NCBI GenBank assembly: GCA_034520725.1
Contig: JAXHNH010000014.1
Location: forward strand, 69,272-133,271
DNA from: Gracilimonas sp034520725
GTDB taxonomy: Bacteria > Bacteroidota > Rhodothermia > Balneolales > Balneolaceae
DNA: 64,000 bases
Direction: 5' to 3'
Shown: piece by piece, positions 20,200-29,583 of the stretch
How the letters are laid out: every line of letters begins with the position of its first letter
Position numbering within the stretch: position 1 is the stretch's first letter
Program-made: the position numbers and the translations under genes
Notes under the pieces: generated by a model
What the model saw: only the letters and a program-made list of their open reading frames with translations
The model's database searches: none
What the model was told of the DNA's origin: nothing

Positions 20200-21119
20200 G
20201 TGAAGAAGACCTTCCACTTTCTTATATCAAAACTGTTTTGGGGAGTATTTATCCACTTTGTTAACGACTATTGGTATGCCAAGATCCGATATTGGCTGGT
20301 CATGGATAAATGGGGTGATTTTCAAGATCCGAGTTCTCTTCACTGAAAAGATCCAATACATCAAATTGCACGAGCCAGAGCGAAAAGCTCTGAAAGATGG
20401 CTGCAGACCGAATTAAGGTTCGTGAGTACGCGTATAAATAAAGTTGGAAAAGAACATCTTATACCGTTGTTGGGTAGCTACCATACCCTGACACAAGAAG
20501 ATTGGGACGCACTTCCTGATCAGGTTTGTTTTAAAAGCCAATCATGGTTGTGGGACGTGCTTCAATGTCATTCTCTGACAAGTCCACAGAATCCCATGAA
20601 AATATAGTAGGACTAACAAAGGAATGGCAAAATACTGATTACTACGAAGTAGGTCATGAGTGGGTTTACAAGGGGTTGAGCCGGGAAATTATTGCAGAAA
20701 AGCTCATAACGAATAAAAATGACCAAATTCCCAAAGACTGGAAGTTTTTTTGTTTTCACGGCGACGTTACGCGAGTCATTGTCAGGAGGAATATCGGACG
20801 ACAGATGGATGAGCCTCGTGCCGCAGAAACTTATACGACCGTAACTTTAATAGAATTGAAGCTTAAATTGCTTTATCCTTCCTATTCAGGTGGTAGAACG
20901 GCAAGACTCCTTGGAGTTGTTAGAAGAAGCTACTCATATTTCAGAATTATTATCAAGTGACTTTAACTTTATAAGGGGTTGATCTCTATGTCAGCAGAGA
21001 GTAATGTTTACTTTGGTGAACTGACAAATTACCCCGGTAACGGTTTTATCCCATTTGAGCCTCGTTCCATGGAATATGAGATCTGGAAATATGCTGGATC
21101 TGAAATACTCATTCAGTAG
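20200..21119 (+). pseudogene. TupA-like ATP-grasp protein, frameshifted
   Basis: About 305 residues from GTG 20200. Characteristic TupA-like segments appear in order: KIRYWLVMDKWGDFQDP, KVGKEHLIPLLGSYHTL, LPDQVCFKANHGCG (shift near 20540), NTDYYEVGHEWVYKGL, the strand DWKFFCFHGDVTRVIV, and VDLYVSAESNVYFGELTNYP with the catalytic acidic residues of ATP-grasp ligases. The family is found in capsule, teichuronic acid and exopolysaccharide clusters and presumably makes an amide or ester linkage on the glycan. Shifts near 20340, 20415, 20540, 20845 and 20960. It is the gene in this block most specific for surface polysaccharide. Confidence 0.85.
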
Positions 21120-21183
21120 AAACGGTATTAAATACCTAAAACGTTATTATTTCTGTAAAATACAGTCGTTTTTTCAAAAACGA

Positions 21184-21802
21184 TCATCCCTCCGCTTTTA
21201 AACCGCTAAAACTCAATTCGCTGAATCCTTTCTTTTGAAAAATTCAAAAACATCGTCAAATTTCTCTTTTCATCATCCAATATTACAACGTCACCGTCAC
21301 CGAGGTAGGGGATTATATGTTTAACGCACTCTTCTCTGTCCCGACCATCCACAATAATGATATCGAATAATTCATCGGCATATTCATTGATAGCTGTGTT
21401 GTATTGTTCAGGATCAGGCCTGGAACTACCTCACAATTATCATATTCTTTCAGGTCCGTACTCACCTCCCCGAACCAGGATTCATCAAATTCGATTGATA
21501 TACGAATACACTTTATTTGACAAATAAAGGTAGAGACCCTGAACCGTACTCAAATACTTTCATTGAACGATTTAACCGCGGTTCAAAAAATTCAGAAATG
21601 ACAACTTCATCCACTCAATCTCGGGCTCCATCTTTATTCACAGGTTCTAAATTTTTATCGAATCCGATGTAATGGTTTCAACCAAATAAGCCCCTTTCCG
21701 GGTACTTAATTTTTGAAGATGTCTTAACAGATATAGTTTTTGATAGATACTTTTGGGCAGCAGAGTTCTTGCAAACTTATCTAAGTTCATAAGTTGGGAC
21801 AT
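21184..21802 (-). pseudogene. SAM-dependent methyltransferase (Rossmann type), frameshifted
   Basis: Reading from ATG 21802 (MSQL) or 21790: FARTLLPKSIYQKLYLLRHL, then in a second frame KVFEYGSGS, the SAM-binding loop, then QYNTAINEYADELFDIIIVD and GRDREECVKHIIPYLGDGDV with VILDDEKRN, ending near FSGLKAEG. The order of motifs I (EYGSG), II/III (DIIIVDGR) and IV (VILDD) suits a small methyltransferase of the type found in polysaccharide clusters. At least five shifts. It is on the opposite strand from the rest of the block. The substrate is unknown. Confidence 0.7.
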
Positions 21803-21885
21803 TTACTTTTTATGTTTCCTTCATTAAAGTAACATATTTATAATTGGATTAGACTCTAAAACATGTGCATTTTTATCGATCAAAA

Positions 21886-21931
21886 GTTTTAGTGCTTTAA
21901 CACCATCATGCTAAAGCCTGATTAGGTGTTA
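21886..21931. repeat. Hairpin element related to the one at 10381
   Basis: GTTTTAGTGCT, identical to the left end of the 10381 element, followed by TAACACC ... GGTGTTA, which forms a 7-bp stem over a 20-nt loop. Confidence 0.5.
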
Positions 21932-21974
21932 CAAGAAAATTTAACCTAAAAATAATATCATTAAGTCATAAAAC

Positions 21975-23438
21975 AGCAAGATTTTGTTACCTTCATTACC
22001 TACGTTGGTATTGTATTAGGTTTTATTTCTACCATTTATCTTTTTCCCAATTTTCTTGAACCTAATCAATATGGCCTTACCCGTCTGCTGCTGTCTGTTT
22101 CTTTTGTGTTCACTCAGTTTGCTCACCTGGGCATGAACAACACAGCGATCCGCTCCTTCCGATATTTTGAGGATAAAAATAACGATCACAAGAATTCCCT
22201 CCGTCCTTGTCGTTCCGATCACAGGCTTCCTACTATTTCTTGGGATCATATTCCTGTTTCTCGACTACCCGCCGATTTCCGACGATTATGCCTCAACCAC
22301 TTTTTTTGAAGATTATTATCTCCTCCTGATTCCTATTGTATTTGGTCTGCTCTACTTTGAAGTGATCAACAGTTACGTCCGCGCCCGCTTGCATTCTGTA
22401 CCCGGATCGGTCATAAGTGAAATCATTCTGCGACTTATCACCATCGTGCTACTGGTTTTGTTTTGGTATGATTGGATCACCTTCGGACATTTCATGGTTG
22501 GCTTTGCATGCTCATATATTATTCAGCCTCTCCTGTTGCTGCTTTTTCTTTTTATGAAGGGCGAACTGTTCCTGAAACCTAATTTTGCCTATCTGAAAAC
22601 AACCCTTGTAAAACGAATGGCCAACTATGGCCTATTTGCTGTTTTAGGTGGAATGACTACCCTAGTAGTTAACAACATCGATATCATCATGCTGGGGTCT
22701 TTAGCCGGACTGACGGTAAACCGGAGTGTATGCCATTGCTTTTTATATTGGCAGTGTGATCATAGTCCCTCAGAGATCTCTTGGAAAGATCGCTCCTTCA
22801 GTGGTAGCCAAGCATCTGAAGGATAAAAAATTATGATGAGATCGAACGGATTTACAAAAAGTTCTTCCATCAATCAAATGGTACCCGGGCTGCCGATGTT
22901 CATCGGCGCTGTGGCGAACCTTCATAACCTTAACGAAATCCTACCTGAAGCTTACGCTTCTGCCTCACCGGTGATCATTATCATTGGCCTATCCAAACTG
23001 ATCGATATGACAGCAGGCATCAACGGAGCCATTATTCTAAACTCCAAGTACTATCGGTTTGATCTGATTTCCATGATCATCCTGATCATTTTTTTCAATC
23101 ACCTTAAACTACTGGCTTATACCAATTTATGGTATCACAGGAGCCGCTATCGCAACCGCTGCCTCATTGTTTTTATACAACCTTATCAAAGGTGTTTATG
23201 TATGGTTCAAATTTCAGATGCAGCCATTTTCCGCAAAGATTTTGCTTCTGCTCGGGTTGAGCTCCCTTAGTACTTTAGGGTTAGTGTGCAAACAGGACAG
23301 TTCTGATAACATTTATCATGGACATCTTCATCAGGTCTGTTGCCATCACTCTTGTTTACAGTTTTGGGGTTCTGAGCTCTAACGTTATCTGAAGAAGTGA
23401 ACAAGATCTGGAAGGATATCAAATCCAAAATCCTCTGA
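21975..23438 (+). pseudogene. Polysaccharide flippase (Wzx/MATE-like membrane protein), frameshifted
   Basis: About 480 residues. Many hydrophobic helices read through successive frames: DFVTFITYVGIVLGFISTIY, EPNQYGLTRLLLSVSFVFTQ with FAHLGMNNTAIRSF, VVPITGFLLFLGIIFLFL, MANYGLFAVLGGMTTLVVNN with DIIMLGSLAG, AIAFYIGSVIIVPQRSLGK, and a C-terminal VNKIWKDIKSKIL. The pattern 'QYGL...' after the first helix and 'YGLFAVLGG' at the start of the second half is typical of lipid-linked oligosaccharide flippases, which move glycan repeat units across the inner membrane. The first codon is not visible because of a shift near 21980. At least six shifts. It closes the polysaccharide block. Confidence 0.8.
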
Positions 23439-23508
23439 GACATTCTCCCCTGCTCCCCTTATCTTAGGGCGATATTTAGAATAGATTTCACTTCAACCCA
23501 CATCACGC

Positions 23509-24765
23509 ATGGCAAAACCCAAGTACACTTCTCACGTTGGAATGGTAGATATACTTCCTGATGAATCTCCAAAATGGAGAGCACTGGAAAATATCATCCA
23601 CGAGGAAGCGACTAAGTTCAATTACGAAGAAATACGTACACCTATCATGGAGCAAACGGAGCTGATCGTTCGTGGAATCGGTCAGCTTACGGATATCGTG
23701 TCTAAAGAGATCTTTGCGTTTGAGAAAGGTGACAGTCATTATGTGTTGCGACCTGAATTAACCGCACCGGTAGTTCGGTCCTATGTTGAGCATCACCTTG
23801 ATCAGCGTGGCGGTTCACAAAAACTATATTACATCGGACCAATGTTTCGCGCCGAAAAACCTCAAAAAGGCCGACAGCGTCAGTTCCACCAGTTTGGGGT
23901 TGAGGTCATTGGGAGTGATGATCCTGTTGCAGATGTGGAAACCATTGCATTTATGATGAGGATCTACGAGCGTATCGGTATTAAGAATTTTGAACTGAAA
24001 TTGAACTCTGTTGGTGATCCTGAAAGCCGTGAAGCTTATAAAGAAGCTCTGCGGGATCATTTGAAACCCAATCTCTCTAAATTGAGTGAGGTATCACAGA
24101 ACCGATTCGACAAGAACCCAATGCGAATTCTCGATTCCAAGGAACCCGAAGATCAGGAGTTCATTAAGAATGCGCCGGTCATTCAGGATTACCTCAACGA
24201 AGAAACCGCTGAGCATTTTGAAAAAGTTACAACTTATCTCGATGATCTAGGGATCACTTACACCATCGACCCATACCTGGTTCGTGGAATGGATTACTAC
24301 ACACGAACGGCTTTTGAGCTGACATCCCCCGATCTCGGTTCACAGGATGCCCTTGCCGGTGGCGGTCGTTATGATCTTCTGGTTGAAGAAATTGGAGGTC
24401 AGCCTACCCCAGCCGTTGGCTTTGCCGCCGGAATGGAACGCCTTTTGATCGCCTGCGAAGAGTTGAGCATCGAACTGGCTGAGGAAAAGTCTGTGGATGT
24501 TTACTTCGTTACACTGGGAGATGCAGCCAGGTCATTTGCTATTACTCACTTACCAAAATTACGGGAAGCCGGCATATCGGCAACCATGGATTATATGAGC
24601 CGCTCCATGAAAGCTCAGATGAAAGATGCCAATCGTGAGAATGCCCACTACACTATTATCATAGGTGATAATGAGCTGAATGAGGGCAAGTTTACACTCC
24701 GAAATATGAAAGAGAGTGAAGAAGATTCGCTTACTTTTGATGAGATCCTTGCGAAGCTTGGTTAG
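23509..24765 (+). CDS. hisS: Histidyl-tRNA synthetase
   Basis: 418 residues, unbroken. It charges tRNA-His. Class II features: EEIRTPIMEQTELIVRGIG, FVLRPELTAPVVR-type sequence HYVLRPELTAPVVRSY (motif 2 entry), FRAEKPQKGRQRQFHQFGVE (motif 2), the histidine-specific HisA segment LVRGMDYYTRTAFELTS, and AGGGRYDLLVEEIGG with GFAAGMERL (motif 3). The C-terminal anticodon-binding domain begins at about residue 325 (DVYFVTLGD). ATG start at 23509 with no Shine-Dalgarno. Stands alone between the flippase and the ABC operon. Confidence 0.97.
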   Translation: MAKPKYTSHVGMVDILPDESPKWRALENIIHEEATKFNYEEIRTPIMEQTELIVRGIGQLTDIVSKEIFAFEKGDSHYVLRPELTAPVVRSYVEHHLDQRGGSQKLYYIGPMFRAEKPQKGRQRQFHQFGVEVIGSDDPVADVETIAFMMRIYERIGIKNFELKLNSVGDPESREAYKEALRDHLKPNLSKLSEVSQNRFDKNPMRILDSKEPEDQEFIKNAPVIQDYLNEETAEHFEKVTTYLDDLGITYTIDPYLVRGMDYYTRTAFELTSPDLGSQDALAGGGRYDLLVEEIGGQPTPAVGFAAGMERLLIACEELSIELAEEKSVDVYFVTLGDAARSFAITHLPKLREAGISATMDYMSRSMKAQMKDANRENAHYTIIIGDNELNEGKFTLRNMKESEEDSLTFDEILAKLG

Positions 24766-24928
24766 TAGCATTTGTATTGTCACAAGCGGGACGCTTGCAA
24801 CAGACCGAGGCCACAACTATTAGGGTCGAGGATACGGTGAAGCGTTCTTAGCGGGATGTTTGGAATGAGTGATGAGGTTAGTTCACTACCACCTGCGTTC
24901 AACTCAACATTTTGATATTTTGAATTGA

Positions 24929-24958
24929 GTTACTGTATTACTATACTAATACAGTAAC
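24929..24958. promoter_or_regulatory. Operator for the YtrA-type GntR regulator of the ABC operon
   Basis: GTTACTGTATTA and its exact complement TAATACAGTAAC lie around a 6-nt centre (CTATAC): a 12-bp perfect dyad ending 14 nt before the ATG of the ABC ATPase. YtrA-subfamily GntR regulators repress ABC operons that contain their own gene by binding such palindromes at the promoter, and the last gene of this operon is one. Assignment rests on position and symmetry. Confidence 0.75.
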
Positions 24959-24972
24959 CAAACTATTGCCTT

Positions 24973-25815
24973 ATGATTTCAATAAAAGATCTATCCTTCT
25001 CCTATAAAAGATCTAAACCTTTAATAAAGGAATTGGATCTTGAGCTACCTTCAGGAAACATCTACGGTCTTTTCGGTTTGAATGGAGCAGGAAAAACAAC
25101 GCTTCTAAATATTATAACCGGGATGATATTCCCAAAATCAGGTGCTTGTTATTTACATGCACAGGATACTAAAAAGAGGGCGGTTCAAACCTTAAGGGAG
25201 ATGTATATAGTCCCGGAACAATTTGATTTGCCAAAAATTACCGGCAACAAATATGTAGAAACCCACCGGCCCTTTTATCCCAGGTTTGATGAGGATCTTA
25301 TGTTAACCATCCTTAAAGAGTTTGAAGTAGATCTTTTACAAAACCTACTGCAGCTATCATTTGGTCAAAGGAAAAAATTTCTGATCGCATTTGCCATTGC
25401 TACCAATACAAAACTGCTGATTTTTGATGAACCCACAAACGGACTTGATATCCCATCAAAAAGTCAATTCCGCCGGATAATCGCTTCTTTGAATTTAGAA
25501 GAAAAATGTGTTCTAATATCAACCCATCAGGTTCGGGATCTGGGATCCATGATCGATCATCTAATTGTGTTGAAAAATGGATCTATAGTTTTTGATCATT
25601 CGGTTCAGGAAATAGAAAAACGGTTATCTTTTCAAAAAATTAACAGTGATTCATCAACGCCATATCTTTACGGGGAAGAGACTCTTGGAGAAATTCACGC
25701 AATTCTGCCCCCTAGTGATAACAGATCTCTGGAGCTCGATCTTGAACTTTTATTCAATGGCATCATTTCAAAAACGGATGAGATCAGTGAGCATTTTAAT
25801 GGGGTTAAATCATGA
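24973..25815 (+). CDS. ABC transporter ATP-binding protein
   Basis: 280 residues. Walker A GLNGAGKTTLLNIITG at about residues 39-54, a Q-loop region IVPEQFDLPKITG, the signature LSFGQRKKFLIA, Walker B LLIFDEPTNGLDIPS and the H-loop LISTHQVRDL. It powers the export or import system formed with the next gene. The C-terminal 60 residues are an extra domain (SSTPYLYGEETLGEIHAILP). The stop overlaps the permease start (ATGA), and the operon ends with the GntR gene, a layout like ytrA-type operons, which often respond to cell-wall-active antibiotics. The substrate cannot be told from sequence. Confidence 0.93.
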   Translation: MISIKDLSFSYKRSKPLIKELDLELPSGNIYGLFGLNGAGKTTLLNIITGMIFPKSGACYLHAQDTKKRAVQTLREMYIVPEQFDLPKITGNKYVETHRPFYPRFDEDLMLTILKEFEVDLLQNLLQLSFGQRKKFLIAFAIATNTKLLIFDEPTNGLDIPSKSQFRRIIASLNLEEKCVLISTHQVRDLGSMIDHLIVLKNGSIVFDHSVQEIEKRLSFQKINSDSSTPYLYGEETLGEIHAILPPSDNRSLELDLELLFNGIISKTDEISEHFNGVKS

Positions 25816-26537
25816 ATACAACTTCAGATAACATTTCAACGAACAGAATAGGCCACTTGTGTCGCAGGTATATAGCCATTAAAAGAAGTATGATCTTAAT
25901 CGGTCTGGCTGCAATGATTAGCTTAATTGTTCTTATATCAGCTGCTATTAGCTACTATGATGGTGTAACTGCAAGATCTGCTACTTCTATCATTTTGTTT
26001 GCTTTTATGATCTTTAAGCTTACGGGATATGCCTTAACAAGCACCATGTTTTATGAATTGAATTCCAACAGTACGGCTCCACAGTTTTACACTTTACCGG
26101 CTACTATGTTTGAAAAATTGATATCAGCGTGGTTGATCTCATTTGTAGCATATTCACTGGTTGGAATATCAGTTTTGTACATACTCAGTTTGTTAATAGG
26201 TCTTGATCCCACCTGGTTTTTCAATATCAAAGTGTTTAATGAAATATGGACTTATACAATTATACAATCTATTTTTTTGTTGGGTGCAGCTCATTTCAGG
26301 AGCAACAATTTTTTGAGTACCGTTGTGGCAATGCTAGGTGTGGTGATATTGTTTGGATTGTTAGCATTGGTAATATCAAATACCATATACCCTAAAGGCT
26401 GGTTTTTCAGAATACCAACTACGCTGTTTACCTCATCGACTTCACGCATTATATCAACATGTATAATTACTTTAGTTGCCTCAACTTTCTTCATTTGGCT
26501 TTCTTATCTAAGGCTTAAGAAACAGCAGCTAACGTAA
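25812..26537 (+). CDS. ABC transporter permease (six-helix membrane protein)
   Basis: 241 residues with about six hydrophobic segments: SMILIGLAAMISLIVLISAA, ATSIILFAFMIFKLTGYAL, WLISFVAYSLVGISVLYILS, TYTIIQSIFLLGAAHF, TVVAMLGVVILFGLLALVIS and the last IISTCIITLVASTFFIWLSY. The stretch SNSTAPQFYTLPATMFEKLI between helices 2 and 3 resembles the loop of ABC-2-type permeases of Bacteroidota. Its ATG overlaps the ATPase stop and its TAA shares one base with the ATG of the regulator, so all three are translationally linked. Confidence 0.88.
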   Translation: MNTTSDNISTNRIGHLCRRYIAIKRSMILIGLAAMISLIVLISAAISYYDGVTARSATSIILFAFMIFKLTGYALTSTMFYELNSNSTAPQFYTLPATMFEKLISAWLISFVAYSLVGISVLYILSLLIGLDPTWFFNIKVFNEIWTYTIIQSIFLLGAAHFRSNNFLSTVVAMLGVVILFGLLALVISNTIYPKGWFFRIPTTLFTSSTSRIISTCIITLVASTFFIWLSYLRLKKQQLT

Positions 26538-26899
26538 TGGACTTTTCTAAAGACATACCTCTATACAAACAAATTGAAGAGTATTTCTACAAACAGATCT
26601 TGAATAGAAAGTGGATGGAAGGTGATAATCTGCCGTCTGTGCGTGAGGTTGCTGTTTTAATGGAGGTAAACCCAAACACAGCCCTACGGGCTTTTCATGA
26701 ATTACAGGACCGTGAGATCTTATTCAACAAGCGAGGAGTTGGATACTTTGTTGCTGATAATGCTTTTCAAAAAGTTCAGAGTTTAAAGAAACAGGAATTT
26801 TTAGAGGTTACAATCCCAAGCCTCTTTAGGGACATGAAACTATTAGAAATCTCATTTCATGATCTAAAAGAACTTTATCAATCAAATGATTCACCGTGA
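26537..26899 (+). CDS. GntR-family transcriptional regulator, YtrA subfamily
   Basis: 120 residues. The N-terminal winged helix reads IPLYKQIEEYFYKQILNRKW, then GDNLPSVREVAVLMEVNPNT and ALRAFHELQDREILFNKRGV with GYFV closing the wing. The C-terminal part is only about 45 residues, too short for a ligand-binding FCD or UTRA domain, which places it in the YtrA subfamily. It should bind the dyad at the head of this operon and repress the ABC genes until the unknown signal arrives. Confidence 0.93.
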   Translation: MDFSKDIPLYKQIEEYFYKQILNRKWMEGDNLPSVREVAVLMEVNPNTALRAFHELQDREILFNKRGVGYFVADNAFQKVQSLKKQEFLEVTIPSLFRDMKLLEISFHDLKELYQSNDSP

Positions 26900-26960
26900 T
26901 AACGCTTTGGACTAAACCAAAGTCCAAAACCTACCTCGATCAAATACCCACTCCCTATTA

Positions 26961-29054
26961 TTACAACATACCTTTTAATTCATTAATATCTTCCACTTCA
27001 CCGATAATGGAAAGCTCATCGCCTTCCTGAAGAACTGTAATTCCATGAGGGATCTTGATCTCACCTCCCCGCCGGATAATGGTGATCAAACTTTGTCCCG
27101 GGAATGAAATCTCTTTGATCATCTTGCCGATATATTGCTGAGTGTTGTCATCAGAATTAAGAGTAATCTTAATAAAACGCTCATCCCGTAGCATGATCTC
27201 TCTAAGTTCCTCATCATTGTCGGCTTTGCACCATCTTTGTAAGAAGTTTTTGGAACCTACCATCTCTGCAATATGAGCCAGTATCCTTAGATGTTGTCCG
27301 GTATTTGCTTCGGAACTGACAAAGAATATGATGCTATGCAGTTTCTGATCCTTATCACTATCCTTGCTGAGCTTTTTCTTGCTGTAGCCTTCGCGTATCC
27401 GTACCAACACCATTTCAGGTGATACATCTTTCTTCAGCCTTGCATGATTAAGAACCACACCTTCAGCTATCTGAATCGCAGAATTATCTGCTGAGCTAAA
27501 AAAGAGTTTTCGGAGTTCGTCTGTAGTAACATTCAATTTCTCAGCCAGACTCTCAGCTGCTTTACTGAAGATCGTGTCGTAGTCTGTATCTGGAGAGAAA
27601 TCCAACACATCAGCTCTTGCAACAAGCTCCTCATATGGATCTTCTTGCCTGAGTCCTTTCTCCCGAAGGATTCCACGCATTTCATGTTCAAGCCCCTGGT
27701 CTTTATTTTCACCTAAACGAGCGTGTACGTGAAAGATAGCCCCTTGACGCTCAACTTTATCTTCTGCATAATATTTATACCAAATAATTGAGGCAACGGT
27801 TACCGCCACTGTGAAGAGTATTGAAAGAATTCCCATCTCAAAGATCAGTATAATTGAAAGTATGATACCTGCAATTTGTATCCATGGATACCAGGGAGAC
27901 TTAAAGCCCGGGTCATACTCTTCGATCCTACTCTCTCGCATAACAATGACCGAAAGGTTAAGCAGAGCAAACAATAATAACTGGAAAGCACTGGCTAATT
28001 TTGCAACTTCAGCAACATTAAAAGCCAGTAAGAAAAATAACATCAGTCCAACCGTTCCCAATACCGACCAATGAGGAGTACCCAATTTACCGACAGTGGC
28101 AAAATGTTTATTGACCAGTTTATCACGAGCCATTGCCATAGGGTATCTCGAAGCTGACATAATCCCTGCATTACCTGTTGAGGCAAATGCTGCAACAGCC
28201 GCAATTACCACTAATATCAACCCACCGGGCTCAGGCAGCCAATCTAGGAATACCTCACCGGCTGTTGCTACAGGAGTCAGGTCTTCACGGAAGGCATTGG
28301 GCTCAAGTAAAGCCACCATTATATAAACACCAACCACATAAACAAAAACTGCTGTACCAATGGCCAGAAACATCCCAAGTGGTATATTTCGATCCGGGTT
28401 TTTCACTTCCTCAGCAATACTAGCCACCTTGGTCAGCCCGGCATAAGAAACGAACACCATACCAACAGTAGCAAAAAAGCCAAACACTCCGTCTGTAAAA
28501 AAGGGCTTAAATTGGTTTTCAGTGATCTCCCCGAAATTCATAGAAAAGACTTCAAAAACACCCTGAACTATGTAGAAGAACATGATGGTCACTAGAGCTG
28601 CAACCAGCACCTTTTGAAGCCAGGTCGTTTCCTTAGCCCCCACAATATTTAATATTCCGAATACAATGGTCAGAAATATTGCTACATACAGAACATTTAC
28701 TTCATAGAATATTGCTATATAGGCCCCCATACCGATGAGTGCAAACGCACTTTTGAGTACCAATGCCAACCATGAACCGAAACCGCCAATGGTTCCCAGC
28801 ATGGGACCTAAACTTCGGTCAATAATATAATAGGTCCCACCTGAACGTGGCAAGGCGGTTGCTAATTCTGCCACACTAAACATAGTGGGTAATACAATTA
28901 TACCCGAAACAAGGTAGGCTAAAACTACAGATGGACCGGTTTCAGCTGCTGCCAAACCGGGTAAAAGGAAAAATCCGGAACTGAACATAGCACCGGTTGC
29001 TATCGCATATACATCCGAAAGACCTAATTCTTTCGCTAATTTTTTATGCTTCAT
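26961..29054 (-). CDS. APC-family permease with C-terminal EIIA-like and RCK_C domains
   Basis: 697 residues. Residues 1 to about 420 are an amino acid-polyamine-cation permease with about 12 helices, starting LGLSDVYAIATGAMFSSGFF and ALPRSGGTYYIIDRSLGPML. Residues about 472-629 look like a PTS EIIA (type 2, fructose/nitrogen) domain: TIFSKAAESLAEKLNVTTDE, EGVVLNHARL with a His near 537 where EIIA is phosphorylated, and NTGQHLRILAHIAEMV. Residues about 630-697 are an RCK_C (TrkA-C) domain: EISFPGQSLITIIRRGGEIK, IPHGITVLQEGDELSIIG. RCK_C domains sense ions or nucleotides. The substrate is not known; amino acid uptake or efflux tied to osmotic or cation state is plausible. Confidence 0.9.
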   Translation of the reverse strand: MKHKKLAKELGLSDVYAIATGAMFSSGFFLLPGLAAAETGPSVVLAYLVSGIIVLPTMFSVAELATALPRSGGTYYIIDRSLGPMLGTIGGFGSWLALVLKSAFALIGMGAYIAIFYEVNVLYVAIFLTIVFGILNIVGAKETTWLQKVLVAALVTIMFFYIVQGVFEVFSMNFGEITENQFKPFFTDGVFGFFATVGMVFVSYAGLTKVASIAEEVKNPDRNIPLGMFLAIGTAVFVYVVGVYIMVALLEPNAFREDLTPVATAGEVFLDWLPEPGGLILVVIAAVAAFASTGNAGIMSASRYPMAMARDKLVNKHFATVGKLGTPHWSVLGTVGLMLFFLLAFNVAEVAKLASAFQLLLFALLNLSVIVMRESRIEEYDPGFKSPWYPWIQIAGIILSIILIFEMGILSILFTVAVTVASIIWYKYYAEDKVERQGAIFHVHARLGENKDQGLEHEMRGILREKGLRQEDPYEELVARADVLDFSPDTDYDTIFSKAAESLAEKLNVTTDELRKLFFSSADNSAIQIAEGVVLNHARLKKDVSPEMVLVRIREGYSKKKLSKDSDKDQKLHSIIFFVSSEANTGQHLRILAHIAEMVGSKNFLQRWCKADNDEELREIMLRDERFIKITLNSDDNTQQYIGKMIKEISFPGQSLITIIRRGGEIKIPHGITVLQEGDELSIIGEVEDINELKGML

Positions 29055-29133
29055 ATTTTGATTAAATAGAATCTAAAGTTTAAAAAATATTGCAGATTGG
29101 AAACTGTGGCAATTTAAAACGCCAACTATTATT

Positions 29134-29382
29134 TCAGTCATATGATTCGGTTTCTTCTGTATTTAAATCTTCAGAAGAATGAAAGGCCTTCCATAACCTG
29201 GCAGCCATTCTTATACCGTAACCAATTATAATTAATCCGATTAACCCTTGTAGCTTTATACTTAACACCGGATGTAGATCAAATGCCTCAATTATAGCGT
29301 ATTCTAAAAGTGCAGAGATCCCTATAATGGCGGTTAGCCATATCAACTCTTTAACTAATATTTTTAGTGCACTTTTATCCAT
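29134..29382 (-). CDS. Small two-helix membrane protein
   Basis: 82 residues from the ATG at 29382 (MDKSALKILVKELIW); an upstream ATG at 29397 is also in frame. Two predicted helices, LIWLTAIIGISALLEYAI and LQGLIGLIIIGYGIRMAAR, and an acidic tail (EDLNTEETESYD). I do not recognise a family. It lies 79 nt upstream of the permease gene on the same strand and may share its transcript. Confidence 0.6.
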   Translation of the reverse strand: MDKSALKILVKELIWLTAIIGISALLEYAIIEAFDLHPVLSIKLQGLIGLIIIGYGIRMAARLWKAFHSSEDLNTEETESYD

Positions 29383-29583
29383 TGCTTTACATCTCATTTT
29401 ACATCAATAATAACACAACCCAAGTTAAAATCCATAATCTTATGGTCAAAACCTCAATCATCAATAGTTATTAATGTTATTGAGGAACAGTTAACAACTT
29501 GTGATATACTTTATTTATCTTCAGCTTTTGAAATCATACCTACATACAATTAGCCGTTTTATATTACTACCTGACTACTCCTT

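Noticed and set aside
24783..24797. Hairpin CAAGCG-GGA-CGCTTG after hisS as a terminator
   Set aside because: The stem has only 6 bp and no T run follows.
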